Below are positions 50,307 through 63,504 of a DNA stretch of 64,000 nucleotides, in pieces. Numbering within the stretch: the stretch's first letter is position 1; each line of letters begins with the position of its first letter. Below the pieces are notes generated by a model that worked only from the letters and a program-made list of their open reading frames with translations, made no database searches and was not told the DNA's origin. The translations under genes were made by a program, and so were the position numbers. Source of the DNA: Dipylidium caninum (lineage: Eukaryota > Platyhelminthes > Cestoda > Cyclophyllidea > Dipylidiidae); the NCBI GenBank assembly GCA_017562135.1, contig QEYB01000466.1:124001-188000 (forward strand), read 5' to 3'.

Positions 50307-50697
50307 CTGAATGATGGAAATCCCGGAAGCGGTAAGTTCAAGGTCGCAGTTCAGAAGTAAATTCTTCGGCGGAACAATTGAAGTTTCACTTGAGTACAAC
50401 AACGGCTTGAGTGTATGTAACTTAGATTCTTGTAAAGGATTCCATGACATGTTGACCCTAATGTATTCATCAGATTCCAGAAAACGGCATTAACTCTCAG
50501 TTTCGGAAACATCGAGCAGACTTGAGGCTGCCTTGTCATTGTTTTCGCGCGAACATCGTAGCTTCTTCCGCAAAAACACATATGAAGGGCTTTTTTTGAA
50601 ATATCTTCACGAATTCGATAAAAACAATGAAGAAGGTAGAGTGGCAATGATAATAACTAGGAGACTGGTTAAAAAATACCCAGATCAAGTCAAGTAG
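50203..50697 (+). CDS. Possible 3' end of an unidentified gene, two exons
   Basis: Candidate exons are 50203-50331 (donor GTAAGT, phase 1) and 50501-50697 (acceptor TTAACTCTCAG, stop TAG); they join in frame. The second encodes 64 residues rich in charged amino acids with helix-like spacing (TYEGLFLKYLHEFDKNNEEG, then RRLVKKYPDQVK) and reads more like protein than most open frames nearby. The first encodes a Trp-rich segment (TVWPIESY, AQWWNVRTLGDEV). I do not recognise a family. No start codon or earlier exon was found, and the first exon overlaps the minus-strand candidate at 50103-50306. Confidence 0.3.
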
Positions 50698-51454
50698 CCT
50701 CACAGACAAGCGGAGGGGAATCACTTAAATGTTAGGTTATTTGAGTGGCTAGACAACCGCCACAGCTCCGTTGCCCTGACTTGAGTCTTCATCCCGGGGA
50801 TGAATTGCTCCCGTCTAATAGCACGGCTCTCGTGGGAGGGGAGGACCAAAGTCATTAGGGTCATTAGGTTCAATGATGAGTGGTTGGACGTGGAATTTTA
50901 CTTTTGTTCCCTACTCACAAACAGGTCGGTGGATTCAGAGATGACGGTACAACTAATTGACTCTTCTTTCTACAAACGAAACCATTCGAGATGAAGGGAG
51001 GAAGGTTACGGGATTGCAAGTGCTTTCAGGGAATGTCATTCTTTACTTACACACTCGTTCAACTGATTGACGCCTGACTGGGCCCCAGACACCCCGAATG
51101 GATGGAATTTCATTCTCCACTGTCAGACTTGCCGAATAAACAAACCAAGTTTTGACATTTCTAAGCTCAAATGTCTGGACGCAGCTAGAAAGCGCCATCG
51201 GTCTGTGTCTCTCGGGCGTCGCTCGAGGACGAGTTGATTGTGTGAGATGAGAAGCTGACTCTCAGGCCGGATATCCAGTTCTGCCTTACACAACACTCTC
51301 GAGGGTCCAACAGCCCGTGGATTTACGATAGCCTTGTGGCGGAATGGTTGCAGTCACCTTACGGAAACGAAGAGAGCATAAATGGAAACATGGCTGAGAT
51401 AACCACAGAGCAGCTGGCCTAATCACGTGGAATCGCCTTGCGTATTGTGGATCT
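50698..51454. other. Non-coding stretch before repeat copy 2
   Basis: I see no exon, repeat or regulatory element that I can support in this stretch. Confidence 0.45.
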
Positions 51455-53605
51455 TCGTGCTTCGCTACGCTGGACTGCAGAACGATTGATGGTGTAAACG
51501 AAAGAACGACACTTTCCACCTCGGCTGTCGCTTGGGGTCGACTAGAGGGAACAGGGCGACTTGCTAAGACTGCTTCCAAAATCCCAAGAAAACTAAATGG
51601 CCAACTGGCGTTAACATCTCTACCCACTCATCGTTGCCACGATCGCCTGCCAAACAACCGACGCGATATCGTCCTCTGTTCTTTGCAATAGTCGTCGCAG
51701 TGATTAGTCTCTCTGGTGGTGGAGGGGGCGGGAACGGGGACGGGGCGGAGACAGGAATGAGGATGGTGGATTCGTCAGGAGTGGGAGAGGAAGGAAAGGG
51801 AGGAGAAGTGGGCGAGGAGTAGGACGTCGGCCGACCACGAAATTGTGTGTGGCTATCTCTTAGATAGTCGATCAGTCCAGCGAATTGGCTTGACTTGACT
51901 TGACTTGACAGCGTGACGGGTGGGCCGAGACCTGTCAAGTCCTATTGTTTACGCGCCATGTGAAGAGAGGCTGGACCAAGTGACGCTGTGCAGAGAGAGC
52001 GATGAAGGAGACGTTGAAGTGTGGGGGCTTTGTGAGGACAGAGCGATATTATCGAGGCCTTGAAGTTGCAAGGAATTCGCATCCGAATCACGCATCACGC
52101 ATCACGCATCACGCCTCCTCCTCCTCCTCTCCTCCTCCTCCTTCTTCCTTTCCGATACTCTCGATCTTCTCTCCGCTCTCCCTTCCCGTCCCTCTCCTTC
52201 CCTCCGCTTCGCTTCCCCCTTTCTCTCTTCTCAGTTCAAATGCAGTCGAGGGTCTTCTTCACCTTAATCGGACCAGAGTGAGACTGGAGAAACATGAGGA
52301 CGAATGGGTAGAGGAAGTGGAGGAGGTGGTGGAAGAGGTGGAGGAGGTGAGACGACAACGTGGATGAGGTGGACGCGCGTGTTGTCGATCGAGCCAAGTG
52401 GTTGGGTAATTGGGGGTGAATGGATGGTGAATGGATGGGTGGTGGGTGGGTGGTGGCGGCGAAGGCGTTGTTTACACGGACGTGGTGTGTGCGAAGACGT
52501 GGGTGTCAGGTGCATTAGTGCATTAGACGATGACGTCGCGTCACCTTGGGACAGAGCCAGACAGACCGAGTGACGAAGGGAGGAGGGAACGAGGGCGAGA
52601 AGAAGGCAAGAGGGTGAGAAGGGGAGAGCTGGAGAGCCGGGAGGGGAAGAACGGGAGGGCGGGAAAGCGGGAGAGGGAAGAACGGGAGACCGTGGATGCC
52701 TTCGTCTTCACGTCTGTCCTCTGCGGACGTCGTCGCACCAACAGAAATGCTACGTGATGTGGACGGGGGTCGCGTGTATTTAGTGGCGAGATGGTAGTAC
52801 TGATGCCGATGATGGCGATGATAATGGTGGATGTGGTTGCAGCAGTAGTTATGAGAATGATGACGTGGAGGCGGCGGAGCAGAGGAAGCGGGGAGGGGGA
52901 GTGCAGGTGGAGAAGGGAGAGGACAGGTGGAGCGAGGACGAGGATGAGCTGTTGAGGAGAAAAGAGAATGAGGAGGAGGAAGGAAAGGAGAGGTCTGGAG
53001 TTCTTTCAACTCCTGCCGTCCATTGCGGTGACGGCGTTGCGAAAGAGGATTCTACACATTCGGCGTTCTCAGAGCCGAATGTGGGAGGGCTTGACACCGG
53101 AGACAATCCGAGGCGGAGGAAAATTAGTGGACGGTGCTATTGCTTGGGGTGTGAGTGAGTGGGTGTGTGCATGAGGGCGTGTGTGCGTTTTGTGAGTGGA
53201 ACTGGCGACCAGCTCGAAGGGAGTGCAAGTTGGAGGTGGTTTGGTGAGAGAAAGGCACCGCCTCGTATGCAAATGTTGGGTGGAATAGCGAGGAGTGGAA
53301 TGTAGGCTGGGATGAGAAGAGATGGCACATCGCGGGAAGGCGTGGAAGAGAATTTTGTCTAAGGTGTTGATTTCTCCACTTTCTCCACTTTCTCCACTTT
53401 CTCTACATTGCTTCTTTCTCTCTTCCTTCCCCGTGCCTCTCTCCTCTCCCTTCCCTTTTTGGATGCACTTCCTCGGTACTCTTCTCCTCCCACCACCCGC
53501 TTCACATTTCCCTTCCTCCTTTTCCCCTTTATTCTGCTCTTCTTTCCATCCCTCTTCAACTACTCACCTTTTCCAACCACCAGTTCTGCTTTCCAGTAAT
53601 CATCT
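51455..53605 (+). repeat. 2-kb direct repeat, copy 2
   Basis: Second copy of the repeat at 46310-48370, same orientation. It differs by scattered substitutions, small indels, shorter pentamer and minisatellite blocks, and an extra stretch of about 80 bases near the 3' end (about 53515-53595). The first 150 bases (51455-51600) are more diverged than the rest. Confidence 0.85.
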
Positions 53606-56600
53606 GTAATTGCTCGAATTTAGCAGCAATAATCCGCTAGATTAGGAAGTTTAAGTGTTTGTAACTAAAATCTTCCCCTACCGCTTTCTGAAACGGGCGA
53701 ATTTTAACTTTGACTCTCTAAGCGTCTCTCCTCTTGCCTCCAATCGGCTCGTCTGTCTACTCATCGGGCATCAGTCGCCTCTTTATCTCATCCTCGACCT
53801 TTTCACTCACCTCTAATGTTCATACACGCGGTTTTAGTGAATTTTTTGACAACGAAAATCATTATAGAGTTTTTCTGTTACGATGTTTATAGTTACCTGT
53901 TTAGGATGCTCTTTGTTTACCTTCAATCTCCTGTCCGAGTTCTAGAGATAGAGAAACGTAATTGTGTCCTCTTCTACTGAAAACAGCCCCATGATCACGA
54001 GGGGCATGAGGCAAGAGGCCTCCAACCTGCGGTCAGTTAATATAGCGCTGAGCCGCTAAAGTGACCGCCGCCGGGTAGTTTAGTCTCTGATTTCATTGGC
54101 TTTGACGTCGAGAGGGCTTCATTAAGTGGCTCCATTTGCGCATATCATCTCCCAAGTACTTCTAGCGACTGACCCCAATGAACGTCTTAATGCATTCACT
54201 GGCACAGGCGAGAGGAGTTTGACCGTCCGAAGTAAAGATAGGCGGCCGCTACAACCGGAGTCGACATCTTCGTCTGTTCACCCAGGCATTCAGTGTCAAG
54301 AGCTGACGCAGAATACTACAGTGCCAGTCTCACATTCGGCGGTTAAGTTCTGAGTGCCTGGCATTTATAACAAAAGAGAAGCCTGAAATTTGATTGCAGC
54401 CAGACGTGACGATGTGAGTGAGGTCTCATATTTCGCCTACGAGGCCATATTTTCGCCTAATTTTTGATATTACCATGTGGAAACTCCATAGTAGACGATG
54501 AAAGTCCCTTGATTTAAAATCCCGCTGACTCGTTCTAGGACGATATCGAAGAAGACACCAAGCATGAGTCTTGAAACATTAATCATAATCTGTAGCCCCC
54601 TCATTTAAATTCTACTTGATACCATGCAACTGACAAAGCAGTGAGGTGGGCAATTTCGTGAATTTAGCTTTCCTTCAGGTGCCTAATGCTTACGGACGGT
54701 CTGGCGAGGATTTGACCTCCAACTCTCGGCAAGTAGGCTTTCCTCGCTTTCATCTCATATTGCCCGTTTCTGTGCAAAAGGAGCTTTGATGATTCTCCTC
54801 TGTAAATGTTAAAAGCGGCCCTTAAAAGAACCATTCCTTCAACCATGCATATTATTACACGAGGTATATTTGAACTTTTCCCCAGTTAAGAATAATCTGA
54901 TGGAGTGACAGAGCTACTTCTCGGAGGGTTCTTCCGGACGTGATAAAAAACGAATTCACCGTTATGCGACCAGTCGGTGAGGCAGACTACAGACGGCATG
55001 CGGTTAGTGGGAAGGTAACTCTTAAATAAGGAGAGGCAGAGGCAGAAGACAGTTACTGTCAGCCCTCAAGCGGGACTAGTCAGCGGGGCGATTTCTGGGG
55101 AAGTTAGTCAATCCGAGGGAAAGTGACACGAAGACGCGATTAAAGGCGGTGGAGAGGGACGCACCGCACTTCCCGACCCTGTGGACGGCCTTTCGCCCAT
55201 TTGTCACTGGCAGACTGGCGAAAGGAGGACAGAAGGGAGAAATAATGAAATGTTGGACTAAGGCGGGGAAAGATGGCACAGCCTCGCAGGGATGGGACAT
55301 GGCATGTATTTTTCCGACCGAATGGGTAAGAAAAGGGCGAAGTGGGTTAAAATGTAATCAGATGAAAAATGTCCCTAAAAGTTGTCTCCGCCACAAAGTT
55401 GCAGAGCTCTGAGAAGCGATTTTCAGTTGACTCTAAAAGCACCTCCGTAGTCCATCTGCGAAATCAAACCCTTCTTCAATCGCCAACGAAGCAATGAGGA
55501 AGATAATCATGAGTACAATTGTGCCGATAAAAAGAGGAAAACAAAATTTTGCTGAGTCATTTCGCGTCAGTGGATGCTGTCATCGTCCGAAAATCTCGAG
55601 TTGCGAGCGTGTGCTTTATTCATCAGCACTTTGGTGTAGACGACTCGAGTTTTCGCATTAGGCGAGGAGGAGCGGAAAAGGGAGAGGCGAGGCGCGGTGG
55701 ACGCCCTCGTGGCCGGGCGCGGTGGGAGCTTCTCTGGCCCATTTTGCCAGTTCGATTGGCAAATATGCCACAACTCGTAGGAAGTGTCTGGGAATGCTTA
55801 AGCCTCGTGGCACGGACTCACTCGCCCGACTGGGATTTGTGAAAAAACTAGACTGCCGGGCACAGAGAGCGACGAAGTTCCGACCCTAGGGAGTGTGATA
55901 GAGAAATGTCGCGATGAGGAACGCTGAAGGTACTCGGTTGTCCGGGGGCCAGTTCAACTGCTCGCCGAAATAAATGACTCCAATCGTCTGAATTTTCGAC
56001 TCTCAGTGGCTATGGGGGCCTCTTTAAACAGTAGGACTTCAACGAATACAGCGTGTCCGGAGGAATTGAGCCACGCGGGATGTCAATTTGAACAAATTTT
56101 ACGTGTGTCTTCCGCACTCTCCCCAGGGCAAGCCCCGCGCCTAAGCGGTCTATGGCGGGAGAGGCAGTGCTACTCGACTAAGTACACTGTTATGTCGAGG
56201 AGTAGTTGGAAGAATCTACTTAGCTAATTTTCATAGCAAAATTTTCTCGCTCACTCATTCCGACCCATTGGGGAATAAAAAATGGGCAGACCTGATGCCT
56301 AAAACGATCTTTGTGCAGCTTATTTGTACCGGTCAGGTGTCAATTAACCCCTCCATTCCACGTTAGGCGTCACGAGGAGACTAACGCACCGTGGTCCTTT
56401 TGTAGAGTCTTTCTGTTCCAAGTCTCCGGACGGTACGATCGCGAGGGATTCACAGTATGAAACGAAGGTGCCAGACAGGTTAGACGGTAAGATGTCACTT
56501 TAATGCAATTTGCAATCAAAAAATCATCAAGTGGTCAGGCTTAGAGAGTTTAGGCTCCACAGAGGCCACTTTTCCTGACGCGGAATAGAATTCCTGTTGG

Positions 56601-59111
56601 CCTCATTCACCTTCCATTGCGAGGTCGGCGCCGGGCAATTTTTAATGTGACAATAGCTAGTGACTAAAATGATTAAGACAGTGGAGCTTCACCCTGGGTG
56701 GAGGACGACAGGCTCATGTGATTGCATCTTATCTCAACTCTACTTTTAACAACCACATCCATCTCCATGTTCAAATGACGAAGACAAGAGGTGACCTCCT
56801 CTCCGTCCTTGCTTTCACGATCTACTCGATGACAGACGTGTTCTTCTTCAATGGACTATTTCAGTAGTATCATCACCTTCTGTGGCGGTTTTTCGTCAGC
56901 AGGTTTGTCAGAGTCTAAGACGAATTTTCCAGTGGTAGAGATTTCGTACTTTTAGCGACAAGTTTCGTAAAAAGGCGGATAGACGATTTATTACCCACCG
57001 TACTGCGAGACGTGCCTTTGGAGGGTTAACATAACACCTAGTGGGGAAAAAATTGTAAGAATTTGGAGGACAGTGGAAGAGTTTCACGGGGTCAAAATCA
57101 ACGGCGACGTATAAAATTATGCCAGCACGCATTCTTCCACGGAACTTCTACAGATCTTAAGATTTCCATTTTAAATCGAACTGCGAATTTTCGATAAGAA
57201 GTGCGTTTTGTTATACTGAGAACTCGGCGACATGGCGCGGGGATAGGAGAGGGGAGGCGAGACACCTCCGAAATAATGATTTACAATAGCAACGGACTTT
57301 GTGCTTCAGGCTTATCACCCGCTGCGGTTTCCTCGTTCGCATCACCCCATTTTTATTTGCCCTAAGTCCACGACAATAAGAGGGACCGGTGATAAGTGCG
57401 GAGCTCGTGGACAAATCCTACGTAGAGAGGGACAGATTGACACTTAACTAAATCAGGCCTCTAATCCCTTTAGTCGGGGGTGTTGTCAGGGTAGTCGGGT
57501 GAGGACGCAACGACAACATCCTCAAAAGTACACTCCGGATTAGGGCGTGTGGGGAGAGGAAGCACGGTTATGGCAGACGACGTAAACCCTCCACAGTGCC
57601 TATTTTTATAAGACATTAAATTAATTACACCTTTCGCCGGAGCTAAAAGTGTTAGCCTTTCCACAACCGTGAGACAGCCCTCGAGACGACGGTGGTGAGT
57701 AGATTTTTAGTTAGCCAGCCAGCCAACCAACCAGTCGGCATTAGCTGACAACGAGGATTTTAATACCTTTTTTTCTATTTGCAAGTCCCAATGGCACTTG
57801 ACGGCTGTCCAAGGAGTCGTCTTTACGTCTCCCTATTAACATAAGCTTCCAGTTCGACGCTGAGAATCTTATGCACCTCAGGGTGAAATTAGATTTTGAA
57901 AAAACAGATAAAAAATTTGCCGTTTTAATATCCACAACGAAGGTAGGGTGTGAGAATATGGCCTTGACGCCTGATGTGTCTCACGCACTTAAGACGTGTA
58001 ACCAAGATGGAGTACATAAATCAGCGGTGTGTAAACTGTCAAATGTTCAACTCCGAATGATTCCTTGAGATGAGTTGAATATGTGGGATGAATTATTGTG
58101 TTCTCTGCCTGCATTAAGTGTTTTGCCTGTCAATGTTTCATTTTCGTCAAACCACACAAAGTGGCTCTAGCGAGATCGATAATTTTGTGATTTTTTGAAA
58201 ATATGTGCGGATATTTTTAAAACAATAATACTATTTTTGGATTGTGGGCGTTTAACCCACGCTAAAGTGTGGTACGTAAGCATCTTGGCAAGGACCGGCT
58301 ACTGAAAAACGAAACGGAAAAATCCTGTACTTTAAAAAATAAGTAGTATATGCATGTATGAATTTTTCGCACCCAATTTATGTCTCATCCCCATTCTACC
58401 TTTGTCATCTAATGCGTAAGGAGTCGGTGCGAGTGGCCAACACAAAGGACTAGACGTGGGCAGGGGCAGCATTCAGCGGTCGCATCGTTTGGCGAACTTA
58501 TACTAGAACAGTTTGGTCTGCGTAGTGGTTGAACAGAATGGAATGCATCGTTGGAGAGGTAGCATTGAGGTCGGAAATTATTTGGAAATCGGTTAAACTC
58601 TCTCTTTTATTTTCATCCAGCTTTGTCTGAAAACATAGTTGTACTAATGGGGATAATGATCCAAACTTCGCAGTAAGAAAACCTAGAAGGAACGAAAAGT
58701 TAGACTACAACCAAGTAGGGAAAAAGCAAATATAATTAAAAAGAGGATTCCGCCTTGAGGAAAAACGAGTCTGACCTATATGATTTCCACGTTAATCCTC
58801 ACAATATGAGTATGAATTTTGGCTGTTTAACAGATTAAAATGGTGAAATAGAAAATGATGGAGCTATGCGGTAGAACTAAGCCATAGTAAGATCGCGGCT
58901 ATCGACCATTCTATCAACTTATCACATACTAAAATTACTTCAAAACCTCGGTCTCACAGATAGTCTCACGCGAACGTGATAAGTGAAAAAGCTCCGACTT
59001 CGACCTCTTTGTTGCCACCTAGCAGTCACAAACAACTTCGAACACGCACATATAAAAGATGTGAATGCTAATTGCGACTACACGCATTCACCTTAGAAAT
59101 ACTGACACAAG

Positions 59112-59128
59112 CACACACACACACACAC
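59112..59128. repeat. (CA)n microsatellite
   Basis: CA dinucleotide run of about 17 bases. Confidence 0.95.
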
Positions 59129-59312
59129 GCTCATCACTAACGTACTTTTCAGCTTGAATTAGAACAAAATTTGCTAACTGCCCTTTGGATAGACACTCGT
59201 TCGTCATAACTAAAGCCTTTGACATTCTGAATGCTACTAAGGCGAACAAGTATGGTGGGCAGTTTGTCGATGTTCCATCCCATTAACTTGCCATTCACGT
59301 ATTATTCATTAT

Positions 59313-59370
59313 TCATCATTCATCGTCATCGTCATCATCATCATCATCACCAGCAGCAGCAGCAGCAGCT
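59313..59370. repeat. (CAT)n then (CAG)n trinucleotide repeats
   Basis: CAT/CGT repeats run into six CAG units. On the plus strand they lie in a short open frame giving His and Gln runs, but I see no other support for a gene there. Confidence 0.9.
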
Positions 59371-60639
59371 TGAAGCGATGCGATTCACATGGCTTCGTGT
59401 AATTATGCGATTACGCATGTGACCTGAGCTTCCTGCCTTTAAGCCATAGGCAGTTGGACACGAAGGGTGCTTCCTAAACAACATGCTGGCTTTTAACCGA
59501 TCAAATGTGCTACATACCATCGTCCCGAGGATACCAAGTGGGCACAGAACTCAAACGTTTGTCCTAAATATCCAACTATCTGAAGTGGGAGAATTAAAAA
59601 TAAACGTGGGAATATTACATCGTAAGTGTTCTCGTAGCAGGCTGAAAGGCGAAATTAAGTCGAATTATTTAGGATAGAGGGGCACGGCGCGCTGCATTCG
59701 GGAGCGACGAAGATGCTAAAACGGACACTCACGCTTTTCGAGTAGATTCTGTCGGACGCTGGAAACGGAAAACCTGACGAAGAGGATGTTAACTTGACTC
59801 GATACGTCTGTTGGTAGGCTTAGCCAGCTTCACTTGCCCAGTGGCCCTTATTATTTGCCGTACCAAAGGGACTAAATGCGGTAGACATGTTCATTCCAAT
59901 CGGAGGTGATTTTTCCCGTCGCCTGCTCCCTCGATCCATGAGAAGACATCTAAATGAGAAGGCGGCTATTGTGTTTATACGGAAGGGTACTTGTCACCCT
60001 GCCCCCGAATACACCTTCACTGGAAAGAAAAGCGCGGCAACATTTTAATAATTTTTACTAGCTAAGCAACGGTCTAAAAGTGGCACGTGCACCTCATCTG
60101 ACGAAAATCCAAAATGTTAATTCCTACAGTCCTGTTGTTGGCCACTAATATGTGCAAAACTAGGCGGAATATTAAGGAGAAGTAATCCTCTTCCACGCTT
60201 TATTACCGACGAATCAACCTACAGGTATATTTTTAGCATAATTAATGTGATTTCAAGTGGATGTGCTGGCCGAGTTTTAAATTCTGCGAGAAATCACTAT
60301 TTATTAAAGTGTAAGCACCGGATCCCCCCTCATTCATTGTCATATATCAATGTCTAATGTAAAAGGACAGATTTTAGGAGGTATCTCAATAATTAGGCAC
60401 ATTGAATTAAACAGCTCACGTGGCAGCTTAAACTTCATGAGTAGCATTGGCACTGGGATATTTTAAAATTTCCAAGGTGCTGTCTTAGGCACAACACTTA
60501 TTACCATTACTCTGAGGGGTTATCTAAAAGAGGGATCTTTCAAACGCACAATGTCGGCAAACGAGCGTGTATCAACTGGATCTGCCCGAATACACACGAT
60601 TTCATTTACAACTTCGATTCAAATGAGACGCCCAGCGGT

Positions 60640-60668
60640 GGTCATAGCAACGGGACAAGCCGACCAAT
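60640..60668. promoter_or_regulatory. X-box-like motif next to a CCAAT box
   Basis: GGTCATAGCAAC (60640-60651) is an imperfect match to the RFX-binding X-box, with one half-site intact, and CCAAT follows at 60664-60668. The sequence around it is GC-richer than its surroundings. It is promoter-like but not tied to an identified gene. Confidence 0.25.
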
Positions 60669-63379
60669 CGGAAAACGAAGGCGCCTATTGACCGGCATGT
60701 GTGCAGCAAACGCGTCGGTGGCGAATTTGCTGACGCTTCTCCCCAGGCGCGTGTATGCACACAGTGGCACAGAGGAAGCACGGTGTCTGGTCCACAAAGA
60801 GGATTAGCCAAACATCTTTTCGAGCATGGGCCGCTTGGGTAAGTTGAGTTCTCTTCCCATTCCCTTTCGCCCTCATCTCTCACTACCCCTCGATTGGATT
60901 TCGTTGGCAACCCTTCAAGCACAGGCGCTTTTCCCCTTCCTATCTCACCACTCAGTGACATGATGCAATGCTTGTCTCCGGAGAGGTGGGGGAAATGTCA
61001 AAACAGAGGCATTTGCAGAGGATAAAGGAGCTGAGACTTTTCTCCACAGGTTGTGCTGGCGTAAAACCGCTTACTTACTAAACAATTGAAGCAAGGGTCA
61101 CGGCTCCTACTAATAAAACAATAAATAGGGGAAGCCTGAAGAAGTAAAAGTTTTAGTTTCCCACCGCACTCTATTCATAGTGTGACAACAAAGCTTTTTT
61201 CCTTCCCACGACTGGAATACCAAAATTTTGCACGATAAAAAAAGAAGATTTATATCAAAAAGATTGGCCACATTTCTGCACTCTCAGTTGACACACGAGC
61301 GCATTGGAATGATTAGGTCGTACAAGAATTTGAGTTATTTGGAAAAAAAGTGGTAACGTGCCATGAAACCTTCATTTTCTCCCTTTTCCAAAATAATGCC
61401 TCGCAGCGCCTAATCTGACGGGGGAGAAGTATTTGCCAAGTCAAGTGAATCCGCGAGCCTACGGAGCGCGGGTGAAGGCGTTGGAGGCAGAATTCCCTTT
61501 GAATCATAAAAAAGCAGGCGGTTTTTTCACCTACCGAGGGTCGTTCGATGGTCGGCTCTGGTCTTACCCACGTCCCACGTTCTTTTTTGCCTTCAGTGAG
61601 CCTGAGACAAAAGAAGCCTCTCCGCTGTGTGGAGCAGCAGCGGTCACGGAGGTGTGGAGGGGGGGAGTGGGGCGCGGGAGGGGCAGTGTAATTTATAAAA
61701 AAGAGACAATTCCCCTTTTTATCTCCTTCCACATTAACGCTCATCAATCATGTCTCCATCCGCCTTTCGAGAGCATTATTTTGCCAGTGCGTGTGTCCTA
61801 TGCGGCTGGCAGCAGAGTCTTCGCGACTTCAACTTGTGCAAATGACAAGTAGGACGTTGGCCTCTCCGCCATCAGCCGTCCTGTCGGAGTTGCTGTGTGG
61901 AAGGGGACCTTCAAATGTAGGGTTTTGTCCATTTTGTCTGCTTCTCCCCTAAAAATATGTATTAAAAGTGAAAAGTAAAGGTGTCCGAAGTCAGGATTTC
62001 CCCCATTACTTAGATTCTGTAAAGACCACAAAGGACAAAGAGCCACAGCCACCTTTTCTATCTTCCACCTCAACTCCAGAATGCAACACTTGGCAGCCGG
62101 TGGTAGATAGATTGGCAGAAACACTCTGACATCCTGGCATATCAAGTGGTTTAGAGCACCCAATGGCACCGCCCTCAGCAATCTTTTACGTCGCAGCAAA
62201 CTAGCAATAAAACACGAGGACGGTGTTATTTTTCACAATATCAAACCCTTTACTTTTAACTTAGGCTCCATTGTGTTATGCGCCAAGTATTTCGTCTTTT
62301 GGTCGAAATTCTGATTTCAAGGGAAATAAGGCCACATTTTGTCGGCGTTAACACTGGCTTGGGGATGTTTTTATTTTTTAAGGTCTACTTTGACTTTAAA
62401 GGTACCTTAGTAAGATGTCAAGGGTGATTATCTAATGTAATGTGAAATGATTTAAGAGAAGACTTCCGCGGGTGAAAAAATTTGCTGGTTATAAAAAGTA
62501 CATTTGGCTGAAAACTCCTTGTCTGAGACACTCCTAGAGAGTGAGCCTCAGCCTGAGAGGGAATAAGCGCCTTGAGAACGAGACAGAATAGACAGCCAGG
62601 CGTTGACACTTTATACCACACATTCACTGGGATTGTCAATGAAGGGGCGTTGGTTTACACGGGATTTGGTCGTCTGATCACTCTGTCACTACCGAAATAC
62701 ATTTAAAATAATTTCATCTGGTGGTATGTAATTTAAAATGGCTGATGTGACATATAGTATGCCCTTAAAGGCTATAAATTAGGATCCTTTGGGTACCTTT
62801 CAAAACGGCTCGGAGATTGATGCATCCACAAACTTATAGCATACCGATAGAAAAGTGCCCTGTAAGCTGATGAAGGTCACATTCTTGTGAGTGATATGCT
62901 CTTATACGAAAGTCGACAAAAGCCCCAATTAATACATTAAAAATCAAATTAATTTTACTAATCTTATTGTATCCACACTTGATGCTATTAGTTGCATCGC
63001 TTTCTCCTTAATTCTTCATTCACTCAGGTGCCCAGTCGGGTTGGAGGCCTGTTCCGAGAACGCATAAGAGTGTGGTATCAAAGCATTTTTTAAATAAGCG
63101 ATGGCAACATCAGCCCAGTAACACTATTCTTCTTTGTTTGGAACGACAAATGTATGGAGTGTTTAATTCTTGTCCAACACGTTGGGTGCAATGGACCATT
63201 ATTATAGGAGTAAAATGTTTAATTACAAGAAAATGAACGCTTCCTCTCGAGCCTAGCTTAAAAGCACCTAGTGGAAATGGCATCCGTGATAGGAAGAGTC
63301 TTGCTGAAATAAATCCCAATGAGGAGAAGTTATTATCCACTTTTTACGAATTTCTATACGTTCCTTTTTTAAACTTTAG

Positions 63380-63504
63380 GCCACTTGCTGAATTCAACAA
63401 CTGGTTTGAGCATCTGTCTCCTTATTCTCACCCTTATCGGCGCCTACGTTTTCAGTAAAATAGAAGGAGCTGCTGAAATAAGGACACGAATACAGGCTGC
63501 CAAG
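63380..63504 (+). CDS. Exon with M1 of a probable two-pore-domain potassium channel (partial)
   Basis: The exon is flanked by an acceptor (AAACTTTAG) and a GTAAAC donor, and is open for 125 bases (phase 1 in, phase 0 out). It encodes a hydrophobic span (GLSICLLILTLIGAYVF) followed directly by SKIEGAAEIRTR. K2P channels begin with this layout: a first membrane segment of the form IGAxxFxxIE, then a charged helix at the start of the extracellular cap. The pore loops are not in the window, so the call rests on one segment. The gene continues beyond 64000 and its N-terminal exon was not found. Another membrane protein with a similar first span remains possible. Confidence 0.55.

Larger units (their letters stand above)
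53606..63379. other. Nearly 10 kb with no confident gene
   Basis: Mostly unremarkable mixed-composition DNA. A GC-richer island around 60620-60960 holds an ATG-started 119-codon frame on the minus strand (60961-60602), without a recognisable domain, and promoter-like motifs listed separately. Upstream exons of the channel-like gene at 63380 should lie in this stretch if its reading is right, but I could not identify them. Confidence 0.45.

Noticed and set aside
50425..50460. CNLDSCKGF on the plus strand, resembling a nuclear-receptor P-box.
   Set aside because: Spacing is CxxxxCKGF, not CxxCKGFF, with no other finger cysteines; it lies downstream of the receptor's own ligand-binding domain and in a likely intron.
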